25,041 bases of DNA from Collinsella sp. UBA6357 (GCA_002437815.1 DJRP01000033.1:1-25041), one strand, 5' to 3'; shown: positions 6,730 through 14,404, numbered from the stretch's first letter. A program made the numbers and translations. Notes: generated from the sequence alone by a model not told the origin.

Positions 6730-7308
6730 ATGGGACTTATCGAGCTCTTTCTGCTCGCTGTGGGCCTGTCGATGGACGCGTTCGCCGTTTCCATCTGCAA
6801 GGGCCTCGGCATGAAAAAGATCAATCTCAAGGTCGCCGTAGTGCTGGCGCTCTTCTTTGGTGGCTTCCAGGCCGGCATGCCGCTCATCGGCTGGGCGCTC
6901 GGCAGCCAGTTTCTCGGCATCATCGGGCCCATCGACCACTGGATCGCCTTTATCCTGCTCGCCATCATCGGTGGCAAGATGATCTGGGAGGCTGTGACCG
7001 AAGGCGAGGACGAGGGCGACGGCAAAGATGCCGATAAGATCGACCTTGGCGAGTACCTGATGCTCGCCATCGCCACCTCGATCGATGCACTGGCCGTGGG
7101 CATCTCGTTCGCCGCGCTCTCGGTCGACATCGTGCCCGCCGTCACGTTCATCGGCGTCACGACGTTCTGTTTCACCATCGCCGGCGTGGTCATCGGCCAC
7201 TTCTTCGGCGCGCGCTACGAAAAGCCCGCAACCGTCGTGGGCGGCGTAGTGCTGATCTTGATCGGTCTCAAGGTGTTGCTCGAGCATCTGGGGATTTTTG
7301 CGTTCTAG
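6730..7308 (+). CDS. mntP: Manganese efflux pump MntP
   Basis: An inner-membrane exporter that protects against Mn2+ overload. The 192-residue protein has six predicted membrane segments in two three-helix repeats. Each repeat begins with the family signature carrying a transport-critical Asp: VGLSMDAFAVSICKG (11-25) and ATSIDALAVGISFA in the second half. A short acidic cytoplasmic loop (EGEDEGDGKDADK) separates the halves. The ATG at 6730 is preceded by GGGAGG with 9-nt spacing. The frame is open upstream through the riboswitch, but that part is noncoding leader. It is a single gene, divergent from disA, and controlled by the Mn2+ riboswitch and terminator directly upstream. Confidence 0.95.
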   Translation: MGLIELFLLAVGLSMDAFAVSICKGLGMKKINLKVAVVLALFFGGFQAGMPLIGWALGSQFLGIIGPIDHWIAFILLAIIGGKMIWEAVTEGEDEGDGKDADKIDLGEYLMLAIATSIDALAVGISFAALSVDIVPAVTFIGVTTFCFTIAGVVIGHFFGARYEKPATVVGGVVLILIGLKVLLEHLGIFAF

Positions 7309-7615
7309 CGAGCGCCGGGGCATCGATACGGAACGCTATCGCCATTTATTGATGCAGATTTGCTGATACAGAAACAATGGCATTTTTCTTTGTGGATAGT
7401 TTTCCCAAATATGCATTTTTAGCCTTGGAAAATAGAGCTTCGGACGCTTCGAGACCCACCAGGGCCAGCTGCCGAAGACACGATGCCGTCGATCAAGGTA
7501 TCACACGCTCGAAATTACGTAGCTAAATCTGATCCCGAATCGTTTTCACATCGTATCTTGGGGGTTCAATAAAAATCTTAAGTACATATCTGTAAAAACT
7601 ATCCAATCCAACACG
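7309..7615. other. AT-rich noncoding gap between mntP and clpC
   Basis: This 307-nt gap between convergent genes is clearly more AT-rich than its surroundings and holds no open frame of note. It contains the inverted-repeat-bounded segment at 7394-7604 and a small CTTCGG/CCGAAG pair (7438-7443, 7472-7477). I recognise no gene or RNA family in it. Confidence 0.5.
7394..7604. repeat. 211-bp segment bounded by imperfect 22-bp inverted repeats
   Basis: The left arm GGATAGTTTT-CCCAA-ATATGCA (7394-7415) matches the reverse complement of the right arm (7583-7604) at about 18 of 22 positions, including a perfect outer 10 bp (11 bp if the flanking T/A is counted). The interior has no open frame. It could be a MITE-like remnant or a long-stem RNA. 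Confidence 0.45.
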
Positions 7616-7651
7616 AAAGCGGCTGTCCGGATAATCCGGACAGCCGCTTTT
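7616..7651. terminator. Bidirectional terminator between mntP and clpC
   Basis: A 16-bp perfect stem, AAAGCGGCTGTCCGGA (7616-7631) and its complement (7635-7650), with a TAA loop. The plus strand ends in TTTT and the minus strand in CTTTCG. It lies between convergent genes and is placed to serve both. It ends 47 nt from the clpC stop. Confidence 0.88.
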
Positions 7652-7698
7652 CCATATCGTTTTCGAGCCGTGGGCAAACGCCCCCTGCACCGCAGCCG

Positions 7699-10338
7699 TT
7701 ACCGTACGCCGGCACCGGATTGCATCATGCCGCCGGAACCGCTGGTGACGCCGCCGAGCGGGGCGCCGCCACCCGAGTGCGGGGCCGCCGCGCTCACATC
7801 GCCGCCGAGCGTACCTGCCGGGCGCGGCGCCGGTATCTCGCCCGTGCCGTGGCTGAAGACGAACTTATCATCCGCGACGTCGCAGAGCACGGTATCGCCT
7901 TCGCTCCACTCGCCGGCCAAGAGCTCCTCGGACAGCGGATCCTCGATGAGCTTTTGGATCGCACGACGCAGCGGGCGCGCACCGTTGGTGAGATCGGTTC
8001 CCTCGGCAACGATCTTGGCATAGGCCGCGTCCGTGAGCTTGATGTTCATACCGTTGGCGATCATGCGCTGACGCAAATCGTCCACGAGCAGGTGCGCGAT
8101 CTTGGTGAGGTTCTCGCCCGAGAGCTTCTGGAAGACCACGATGTCGTCGATACGGTTGAGGAGCTCGGGGCGGAACAGGCGCTTGAGCTCGCCCATCGCG
8201 CGGCCACGGATCTCGTCCGCCGAGAGACCCTGCTCACCCGTGGTACCGAAGCCGACATTCGAATCCTGGGCGATCTCGCGCGCGCCGACGTTCGACGTCA
8301 TGATGATCACCGTGTTGCGGAAGTCGACCGTCTTGCCCTGGCTGTCCGTGAGGCGGCCCTCCTCGAGCACCTGCAACAGGATGTTGAAGATGTCGGGGTG
8401 CGCCTTCTCGATCTCGTCGAACAGCACGACGGAGTACGGGTGTCGGCGAACGGCCTTGGTGAGCTGGCCGCCCTCGTCGTGACCCACGTATCCCGGAGGG
8501 CTACCGATGAGCTTGGAGACCTCGAACTCGCTGCCGAACTCCGACATATCGAAGCTGATGAGCGCGTCCTTGCTGCCAAAGAGGTGCTCGGCAAGCGTCT
8601 TGGCGAGCTCCGTCTTGCCCGTGCCCGTGGGGCCCAGGAAGATGAAGCTGCCGCCGGGACGGCGCGGGTCCTTGAGCGGCGAGCGGCTGCGGCGCACGGC
8701 CTTGGCCACGGCCTCGACGGCCTCGTCCTGACCGATGATGCGGGTCTTGAGCACGCTCTCAGCCTGGAGCAGGCGGCGGCTCTCACTCTCGGTGAGCGAG
8801 GATACCGGCACGCCCGAGGTCACGGACACGATGTCGGCAATCTGGGGCACGTCGATCGTGATGGGGCTCGCGTCGAGCTCGGCCGTCCAGGCGGCCTTGG
8901 CCTCGGCGAGCGCAATCTCGGCCTGCTTCTGCTCGTCGGCGAGCTCGGCGGCCTTGTTCATGTCGTCACCGTCGGTCGCCGTCTGAACGGCGGCCTTGAG
9001 CTCGGAGACCTTCTGCTCGGCCTCGCGAACGGGCTCGGGCGCGCGGTTTGCGGCAATGCGAGCACGGGCGCCGGCCTCGTCGATGAGGTCGATCGCCTTG
9101 TCGGGCAAAAAGCGGTCCTGGATATAGCGGTGCGACAGGCTCGCGGCGGCCTCGATGGCGGCCGGCGTGTAGCGCACATGGTGGTGCTCCTCGTAGCGCG
9201 GGACGAGCGCCGTCAGGATCTTGACGGTGTCCTCGACGCTCGGCTCCTCGACGTCGATCGTCTGGAAGCGACGCTCGAAGGCTGGATCCTTGGTGAGGTA
9301 CTTGCGGAACTCCTCGGCCGTGGTGGCGCCGATGATCTGGAAGGCGCCGCGCGCAAGCACGGGCTTGAGCATGGAGCTCGCATCGATGGAGCCCTCGGCG
9401 GAGCCGGCGCCGATGATGGTATGCATCTCATCGATGAACAGGATCACGTCGTCGGCGTCGGTGGCCTCCTGGATCACGTTCTTGAGACGCTCCTCGAACT
9501 CGCCTCGGTACTTGGCGCCGGCGACGAGGCCGGGCAGGTCGAGCGTCCAGATGTTCTGGTCCATGAGGTTCTCGGGCACGTTGCCGGCCGCGATCTCCTG
9601 CGCGAGGCCCTCGACGATCGCCGTCTTGCCTACGCCCGGGTCGCCCAGGATGAGCGGGTTGTTCTTGGTGCGGCGGGACAGGATCTCCATCATGCGCTGG
9701 ATCTCCTTCTCGCGCCCGATCACCGGATCGAGCTTGCCCTCGCGGGCCTTCTCGGTGAGATTGGTGGCGAACTGTTTGAGCGTGTCCGTGCCATCGCCCT
9801 TTTGCTGCGAGGGCTCTCCCCCGCTAAAGAACGGCAGCCCCGCGCCCGGCCGGCCCGCGCCGGCGCCGGCCATGGGACGCTTCTTGCCCTGATCCTTGGC
9901 GGTGAGCTTTTCGATAGCCTTTTTGACACTGGCAGCCGAGACACCCAGACGCATAAGGATGTCCATGGCGATACCGTTGCCCTCCTCGACGATGCCCTGC
10001 AGCAGGTGCTCCGTCGAGACATAGGTTTGGTTGTTCTCGCGCGCCACGCGGAAGGAGCGTTCCATGACGCTGATCACCAGCGGCGTAAAGGCGAGCTTGG
10101 CCGCCTCGGTCTCGCCACTCGGCTCGGGCACGGTGGTCTGGACTTCCTTGAGAGTGTCCATGATGTCGTCGTAGGAGATGTCCAGCGAGCGCAGGGCCTC
10201 GGCGGCAACGCCCTCGTCCTCCTTAGCGAGCGCGAGCAACAAGTGCTCGGTACCCACCTTGTTCGAATGCAGGTCGAGCGCCTCTTGCTTGGCCGTGGAC
10301 ATGACCTTGCGCGCCCGATCGGTAAATCGGTCTAACAT
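7699..10338 (-). CDS. clpC: ATP-dependent Clp protease ATPase subunit ClpC
   Basis: An AAA+ unfoldase that feeds ClpP. In the 879 residues, two N-domain repeats occupy about 1-145 and a Gly/Pro-rich linker follows (150-190). D1 has Walker A GDPGVGKT (232-239) and Walker B VILFIDE (298-304). A short ClpC-type middle coiled coil spans about 435-485. D2 has Walker A GPTGTGKT (569-576) and Walker B VVLFDEIE. The ClpP-docking loop tripeptide is VGF (695-697). The last 50 or so residues are a Gly/Ala/Pro-rich tail, longer than in typical ClpC. AGAGGA precedes the ATG by 6 nt. The gene stands alone, without ctsR, mcsA or mcsB, and no CIRCE element is seen. A strong GC-rich hairpin (10371-10400) lies in its probable leader. 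Confidence 0.97.
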   Translation of the reverse strand: MLDRFTDRARKVMSTAKQEALDLHSNKVGTEHLLLALAKEDEGVAAEALRSLDISYDDIMDTLKEVQTTVPEPSGETEAAKLAFTPLVISVMERSFRVARENNQTYVSTEHLLQGIVEEGNGIAMDILMRLGVSAASVKKAIEKLTAKDQGKKRPMAGAGAGRPGAGLPFFSGGEPSQQKGDGTDTLKQFATNLTEKAREGKLDPVIGREKEIQRMMEILSRRTKNNPLILGDPGVGKTAIVEGLAQEIAAGNVPENLMDQNIWTLDLPGLVAGAKYRGEFEERLKNVIQEATDADDVILFIDEMHTIIGAGSAEGSIDASSMLKPVLARGAFQIIGATTAEEFRKYLTKDPAFERRFQTIDVEEPSVEDTVKILTALVPRYEEHHHVRYTPAAIEAAASLSHRYIQDRFLPDKAIDLIDEAGARARIAANRAPEPVREAEQKVSELKAAVQTATDGDDMNKAAELADEQKQAEIALAEAKAAWTAELDASPITIDVPQIADIVSVTSGVPVSSLTESESRRLLQAESVLKTRIIGQDEAVEAVAKAVRRSRSPLKDPRRPGGSFIFLGPTGTGKTELAKTLAEHLFGSKDALISFDMSEFGSEFEVSKLIGSPPGYVGHDEGGQLTKAVRRHPYSVVLFDEIEKAHPDIFNILLQVLEEGRLTDSQGKTVDFRNTVIIMTSNVGAREIAQDSNVGFGTTGEQGLSADEIRGRAMGELKRLFRPELLNRIDDIVVFQKLSGENLTKIAHLLVDDLRQRMIANGMNIKLTDAAYAKIVAEGTDLTNGARPLRRAIQKLIEDPLSEELLAGEWSEGDTVLCDVADDKFVFSHGTGEIPAPRPAGTLGGDVSAAAPHSGGGAPLGGVTSGSGGMMQSGAGVR

Positions 10339-10370
10339 GCTAGTTCCTCTGATGAGCTAGTTCTTGAAAC

Positions 10371-10400
10371 ACGAAGCGCCACCCCGGGGCGGCGCTTCGT
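10371..10400. repeat. Strong hairpin between the DUF2798 gene and clpC
   Basis: ACGAAGCGCC (10371-10380) and GGCGCTTCGT (10391-10400) form a 10-bp perfect stem with a further CCCC/GGGG core. Neither strand has a convincing U-run after it. It ends 33 nt before the clpC start codon, so it is either a weak terminator of the upstream gene or a clpC leader structure. Confidence 0.6.
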
Positions 10401-10472
10401 AGTCTTTACCCATTAATATGGTTATGTTAACAGCTGATCGGGCATTTATAAACCCGACACGACCGCGCGCAC

Positions 10473-11060
10473 CTAGGCTGCAGCACCCTCGGGCTCGACC
10501 ACGCTGGCCTCATCCTCGGCAACAGGAGCCCCAGGCATCTTGACGAGCTCCATGTGCGGCTCGGCAAAGACGGTGCCCAGCGGGAACGCACGACGAAACA
10601 CGAAACGGGCGAAGGGGCCGGCGACCAGCAAGTTCCAAGGCAGCGCCATGATGAAGTTCTTGGGGATGGTGGTGAGCCACATCATGGGCAGCATCTGCAG
10701 ATTGGCAAGAATGCCGCCGTCCATGTGCGACATGCCCTCAAGCGAACCATAAAGCGACATGATGATGACCATGGGAACGACCATGCAGGAGCTGACGGCG
10801 AGCGTCATGGCACGCGGCGAGCTCTTGCCCGGCGTCACCAGGAATTTGAAGGCGAAACCCTTGGCCAGCGGGCTGGCGACAAACCAGTCGCAGCACATAG
10901 CGAAGACATAGGCAACGGGGAAGCCGAGCCAGGCGGCCGAGATGACCTCGCCGTTGATGGCCCCGTGCTGCAGGGCGACGTTATAGATGCTCATCCAAAG
11001 CACCATGCAAAAGCACATGATAAAGGTGAACAGCAGGCTTTCTCGTTTGTTGGTAGGCAT
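10473..11060 (-). CDS. DUF2798 family membrane protein
   Basis: A 195-residue integral membrane protein of unknown function. The N-terminal MPTNKRESLLFTFIMCFCMV is the typical DUF2798 opening. Two homologous halves are visible, each with two membrane helices: about 8-30 plus 40-62, then 83-107 plus 125-155. The second half begins SPRAMTLAVSSCMVVPMVII, in parallel with the first. A Pro/Glu-rich cytoplasmic tail follows (170-195). AGGAAAGGA is about 11 nt upstream of the ATG. The gene is monocistronic: the lysS terminator and a second strong terminator lie upstream of it, and that second one sits only 43 nt before the start codon, suggesting attenuation. DUF2798 proteins have no established function and I do not assign one. 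Confidence 0.8.
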   Translation of the reverse strand: MPTNKRESLLFTFIMCFCMVLWMSIYNVALQHGAINGEVISAAWLGFPVAYVFAMCCDWFVASPLAKGFAFKFLVTPGKSSPRAMTLAVSSCMVVPMVIIMSLYGSLEGMSHMDGGILANLQMLPMMWLTTIPKNFIMALPWNLLVAGPFARFVFRRAFPLGTVFAEPHMELVKMPGAPVAEDEASVVEPEGAAA

Positions 11061-11102
11061 GTAGCAGGCAGTCCTTTCCTAATCGCGCAGCGTCCATGCA
11101 AC

Positions 11103-11146
11103 AAAAAGCGGGCGAGATGGAGCAACATACTTCATCTCGCCCGCTT
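11103..11146 (-). terminator. Terminator inside the leader of the DUF2798 gene
   Basis: On the minus strand, AAGCGGGCGAGATG (11146-11133) pairs perfectly over 14 bp with CATCTCGCCCGCTT (11119-11106) across a 13-nt loop, followed by UUUUUG. It lies 43 nt upstream of the DUF2798 start codon and about 155 nt after the lysS terminator. It therefore ends either a small RNA or an attenuated leader. Confidence 0.85.
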
Positions 11147-11300
11147 GCAATCGATGCATAACGTCTGCGACTACTTATGTGATGGCTTCAGCCTACCACG
11201 CATCCGCCCCGCTTCGTAAGCGAAAAGTTTGTGAAGATATCGACATAGATGTCAAGAGCTGTTCGGCAAACGTTCAAGAAATGTCGGCGGCGTACCGTTA

Positions 11301-11330
11301 AAAAGGTCGCCCCCAAGAAGGGCGACCTTG
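11301..11330 (-). terminator. Intrinsic terminator of lysS
   Basis: On the minus strand, AAGGTCGCCC pairs with GGGCGACCTT (10 bp, 7-nt loop) and is followed by a U-run. It begins 32 nt after the lysS stop codon. Confidence 0.9.
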
Positions 11331-11361
11331 TAACGCCGTCGCATTTGCCGACGTGGGGCTT

Positions 11362-13344
11362 TTAGCAGAGCTTAGCGCCTGCAGGGATGCTGCTGTCGAG
11401 CTGGAGCAGGTTCAGGCGCTCGTCCTCGCCCTCTTGGTGCACAGCACTGATAAGCATGCCGCAGGAGTCGATGCCCATCATCTTGCGCGGGGGCAGGTTG
11501 GTGATGGCGACGAGCGTCTTGCCCACCAGATCTTCCGGCTCATAGTAGGCATGGATACCGGAGAGGATGGTGCGGTCGGTACCGGTGCCGTCGTCGAGCG
11601 TGAAGTTGAGAAGCTTCTTGCTCTTCTTGACGGCCTCGCACGCCTTGACCTTGACCACGCGAAAGTCGCTCTTGCAGAACGTGTCGAAATCGACCATGTC
11701 CTCGAACAGCGGCTCGACGGCAACCTTGGAGTAGTCGATCGTCGGCAGTTTGGGGGCGGTGACGTCACTGGCGGCACGGGCGGCCTCGACCTCGGCATCC
11801 TGGGCCGCCTTGGCCTCGGCGGCACCGCTCTTGGCCCCCTTCTCGGGCTTCATGTGCGGGAACAGCAGCACATCGCGGATAGATGCCTGGTTGGTGAGCA
11901 GCATGACGACGCGGTCGATGCCGATGCCGATACCGCCCGCCGGGGGCATACCGTACTCGAGGGCGCGCACGTAGTCCTCGTCGTACTCCATGGCCTCGTC
12001 GTCGCCACCGGCCTTTTCGGCCATCTGGGCAGCAAAACGCTCAGCCTGGTCGACGGGGTCGTTGAGCTCAGAGAAGGCATTGGCATACTCATGGCCGGCG
12101 ATGACCAGCTCAAAGCGATGCGTCAGACGCGGGTCGTCCTCGAAGCGCTTTGCCAGCGGGCTGACCTCGATGGGATAATCGCAGACGAACGTGGGGTTGA
12201 CGATGGTGTCCTCGCCCAGCTCATCGTAGATCTCAGCGATAATCTTGCCGGCGGTCCACTCCGGCTTGACCTCGAGCCCCTTGGCGCGCGCCGCCTCGGC
12301 AAGTTCCTCGACCGGCGTGTCGATCGTGACCTTCTTGCCAATGACATCGGAAACGATGTCGGTCATGGGACGGCTCGCCCACTCTCCGGAAAGATCGATG
12401 GTCTGCCCCTGATACTCGATGACCTCGGGGTTGCCAATCGCCTTGTTGGCAGCCTTGATGACGCCCTGGGCGAGCTGTTTCATGCCCTCAAGGTCGCTGT
12501 AGGCACGATAGGCCTCCATCGTGGTGAACTCGGGGTTATGCGTGAGGTCCATGCCCTCGTTGCGGAAGATGCGCCCGATCTCGAACACGCGCTCGAAGCC
12601 GCCGACGATGCAGCGCTTGAGGTGCAGCTCGGTGGCGATACGCAGGTAGCACTCCTGATCGAGCGCATTGAAGTGCGTGATGAAAGGCTTAGCCGTGGCG
12701 CCGCCTTGGATGGTCTGCAGGATCGGTGTCTCAACCTCCATGAAGCCATCCGCCTCCATGTAGCGACGGAACGTGGAGACGATTTGGGAGCGCTTGCGGA
12801 ACGTGTCGCGCACGTCCTCGTTGGCGATGAGGTCTACATAGCGCTGACGGTAGCGGGTCTCTTTATCGGAGAGACCGTGGAACTTCTCGGGCAGCGGGCG
12901 CACGGCCTTGGAGAGTAGGGTCGCGGTCTTGGGCGCAACGGAGAGCTGACCGCGCTTGGTGCGCACGACGAAGCCCGTCACGTTCAGGATGTCACCGAGG
13001 TCGAGGGCCTTGAGGGTTTCCCAAGCGGTCTCGTCCATGTCGTTGATGCGACAGAAGAGCTGGATCTCACCGGTGCTGTCGCGCACGACGATAAACATAA
13101 TCTTGCCCTGACCGCGCTTGGCGACCACACGGCCGGCAATCTTTACGACATCGGCGGTATCCTCGCCATCGGCAAGCTCAGCGTACTTGGACTCGATATC
13201 GGCAACGTAGTCCTCGAGCTCGGAGTGCTCGGGATAGGGATTGCGGCCCGCCTCGAAAAGGGCGGCGCGCTTGGCCAGACGCGTGGCGCGCTCGTCGTTG
13301 AGCGTCGATGCCTGATCGGTCTCGGCGTTGTTGTTATCTGCCAT
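11362..13344 (-). CDS. lysS: Lysyl-tRNA synthetase (class II) with fused C-terminal tRNA-binding domain
   Basis: The enzyme charges tRNA-Lys. From ATG 13344 it has 660 residues, against about 500 for ordinary bacterial LysRS. An anticodon-binding OB fold occupies about 65-150. Motif 2 is FEIGRIFRNEG (254-264) with THNPEFTTME following, and motif 3 is GGIGIGIDRVVMLL (470-483). An Ala/Glu-rich linker (503-535) leads into a second OB fold (549-660) of the Trbp111/EMAPII type, as found at the C-terminus of MetRS: FCKSDFRVVKV, KKLLNFTLDDG, ILSGIHAYY and LVAITNLPPRKMMGIDS. An upstream TTG at 13359 is in frame, but GAGGAG lies 6 nt before ATG 13344, which I prefer. The gene follows the greA terminator closely, with its own terminator downstream. 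Confidence 0.95.
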   Translation of the reverse strand: MADNNNAETDQASTLNDERATRLAKRAALFEAGRNPYPEHSELEDYVADIESKYAELADGEDTADVVKIAGRVVAKRGQGKIMFIVVRDSTGEIQLFCRINDMDETAWETLKALDLGDILNVTGFVVRTKRGQLSVAPKTATLLSKAVRPLPEKFHGLSDKETRYRQRYVDLIANEDVRDTFRKRSQIVSTFRRYMEADGFMEVETPILQTIQGGATAKPFITHFNALDQECYLRIATELHLKRCIVGGFERVFEIGRIFRNEGMDLTHNPEFTTMEAYRAYSDLEGMKQLAQGVIKAANKAIGNPEVIEYQGQTIDLSGEWASRPMTDIVSDVIGKKVTIDTPVEELAEAARAKGLEVKPEWTAGKIIAEIYDELGEDTIVNPTFVCDYPIEVSPLAKRFEDDPRLTHRFELVIAGHEYANAFSELNDPVDQAERFAAQMAEKAGGDDEAMEYDEDYVRALEYGMPPAGGIGIGIDRVVMLLTNQASIRDVLLFPHMKPEKGAKSGAAEAKAAQDAEVEAARAASDVTAPKLPTIDYSKVAVEPLFEDMVDFDTFCKSDFRVVKVKACEAVKKSKKLLNFTLDDGTGTDRTILSGIHAYYEPEDLVGKTLVAITNLPPRKMMGIDSCGMLISAVHQEGEDERLNLLQLDSSIPAGAKLC

Positions 13345-13361
13345 AAAGATACTCCTCAAAC

Positions 13362-13394
13362 TAAAAAGCTCCCCAGGATCCGGTCCCGGGGAGC
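13362..13394 (-). terminator. Intrinsic terminator of greA
   Basis: On the minus strand, GCTCCCC (13394-13388) pairs with GGGGAGC (13374-13368) and is followed by UUUUUAG. It lies between greA and lysS, only 18 nt before the lysS start, so lysS expression either depends on read-through or on a promoter within this short gap. Confidence 0.85.
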
Positions 13395-13422
13395 GAACAT
13401 ACCTTAACGCTGGGACCGTGGT

Positions 13423-13893
13423 CTAGCGTGCGATCTTGGCGATGGTGTAGACGCGGGTCTTGCCGGAGGGCAGGACGACCTCGACCGAGTCACCCTCGCC
13501 GTGACCGATGATGGCATGGCCGACCGGCGACTCGTTGGAAATCTTGTGCTCGAGCGAGTTGGTCTCGGTGGTACCGACAATCGTGAAGTCCATGAGCTCG
13601 CCGTTGGGATCGACCAGCGTGACGGTGCTGCCGATCGAGACGGTCAGATCTCCGGTGTTGGCGGCAATCTGAGCGTTGGCAAGAATAGCCTGGATCTCGG
13701 CGATACGAGCGGCGTTCTGGGCCTGCTTATCCTTGGCGGCATCGTACTCGGAGTTCTCGGAAAGGTCGCCGAAGGCGCGGGCTTCCTTGATGTCCTCGAC
13801 GATCTCCTTGGCGTAGTCGCCCTCGCGCCACGCAAGCTCCTCGACGAGCTTCTGGCGTCCTTCAGCGGTAAGTACGATCTGGCTTGCGTCCAT
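13423..13893 (-). CDS. greA: Transcription elongation factor GreA
   Basis: GreA enters the RNA polymerase secondary channel and stimulates transcript cleavage in backtracked complexes. From ATG 13893 it has 156 residues, the usual length. The N-terminal coiled coil (about 1-75) carries the catalytic acidic tip in the segment ARAFGDLSENSEYDAAKD. The C-terminal FKBP-like domain ends SPVGHAIIGHGEGDSVEV followed by LPSGKTRVYTI, typical for GreA. A TTG 21 nt upstream is in frame, but GGGGAG is 8 nt before ATG 13893. It is flanked by terminators on both sides (13944-13980 upstream from tatA, 13362-13394 downstream), so it is probably transcribed alone. Confidence 0.96.
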   Translation of the reverse strand: MDASQIVLTAEGRQKLVEELAWREGDYAKEIVEDIKEARAFGDLSENSEYDAAKDKQAQNAARIAEIQAILANAQIAANTGDLTVSIGSTVTLVDPNGELMDFTIVGTTETNSLEHKISNESPVGHAIIGHGEGDSVEVVLPSGKTRVYTIAKIAR

Positions 13894-13943
13894 ACGGAAT
13901 ACTCCCCAACTCAACGATCTCTACGATCAACAATCACTCAAAC

Positions 13944-13980
13944 AAAATAAGACCGGCCAGCCTTATGGGCAAGCCGGTCT
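13944..13980 (-). terminator. Intrinsic terminator of tatA
   Basis: On the minus strand, AGACCGGC (13980-13973) pairs with GCCGGTCT (13957-13950), with a partial inner GCC/GGC pairing, and is followed by UAUUUUG. It starts 24 nt after the tatA stop codon. Confidence 0.85.
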
Positions 13981-14004
13981 GCGCTCACCCCTTGGGGGAT
14001 GGGA

Positions 14005-14274
14005 CTACTCAGCGTCCTCGTCGCCGTCCTCAGCCTTTTTCTTCTTGGCTGCGGCGAGCTTGGCCTCGAGCTCGGCGATCTCCTTGTCCTCATCGGACTC
14101 CTCGACCACGACCTCGTCCTCGGACTTCTTGTCGTCGTCACCCTCCATACCCTCGCGGATATTCTTGACGGTGGAGCCGAGCGACTTGCCGAGCTTCGGC
14201 AGGTTCTTGGGCCCGAAGATAATCAGGACGACGACCAGGATGATGATGAGCTCAGGAGCCCTCAGTCCAAACAT
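14005..14274 (-). CDS. tatA: Twin-arginine translocase pore subunit TatA/TatE family
   Basis: A small membrane protein that polymerises to form the Tat pore for folded proteins. The 89 residues comprise a short periplasmic start MFGLRAPE, one membrane helix LIIILVVVLIIF (9-20), the hinge FGPKNLPKLGKSLG (20-33), an amphipathic helix to about residue 45, and a highly charged Asp/Glu/Lys tail. The ATG at 14274 is chosen over an upstream frame extension because GGAGG precedes it by 5 nt and the sequence then begins at the Tat signature. A perfect TATAAT lies 37 nt upstream. No tatC is visible nearby. TatA is favoured over TatB by length and the FGP-KLP hinge. Confidence 0.92.
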   Translation of the reverse strand: MFGLRAPELIIILVVVLIIFGPKNLPKLGKSLGSTVKNIREGMEGDDDKKSEDEVVVEESDEDKEIAELEAKLAAAKKKKAEDGDEDAE

Positions 14275-14310
14275 GTAGACCTCCACAATACAGCGAGACA
14301 AGCTCGAAGG

Positions 14311-14316
14311 ATTATA
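14311..14316 (-). promoter_or_regulatory. -10 box of tatA
   Basis: The minus strand carries a perfect TATAAT in GGTATAATCC. The -35 at 17 nt (TGCATC) is poor. It is well placed for a leader of about 30 nt before tatA. Confidence 0.6.
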
Positions 14317-14376
14317 CCGCGGCGACGCCATACGATGCACGGCATCACAACAATAGCTAACAAATACGGCGATATG

Positions 14377-14404
14377 AAAAAAGGGGCCGCAAGAAGCAGC
14401 CCCT
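14377..14404 (-). terminator. Intrinsic terminator after tRNA-Pro
   Basis: On the minus strand, GGGGCTGC (14403-14396) pairs with GCGGCCCC (14390-14383; one U-G) across a short loop and is followed by UUUUUU. It starts 12 nt after the tRNA CCA end. Confidence 0.9.

Noticed and set aside
7391..7399. TGTGGATAG as a DnaA box and possible origin
   Set aside because: One mismatch to the consensus, only a single convincing copy, and no dnaA/dnaN neighbours.
7720..10335. An 871-codon open frame on the plus strand opposite clpC
   Set aside because: It mirrors clpC codon for codon, lacks a Shine-Dalgarno site and known motifs, and is explained by third-position GC bias.
10371..10400. Certain terminator of the DUF2798 gene
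   Set aside because: The stem is strong but no U-run follows on the minus strand, so it is listed only as a hairpin.
10339..10472. CIRCE or CtsR operator before clpC
   Set aside because: The TTAGCACTC-N9-GAGTGCTAA dyad is absent and I see no CtsR heptamer repeat.
11353..12918. A 521-codon open frame on the plus strand opposite lysS
   Set aside because: Shadow of lysS, with no independent evidence for coding.
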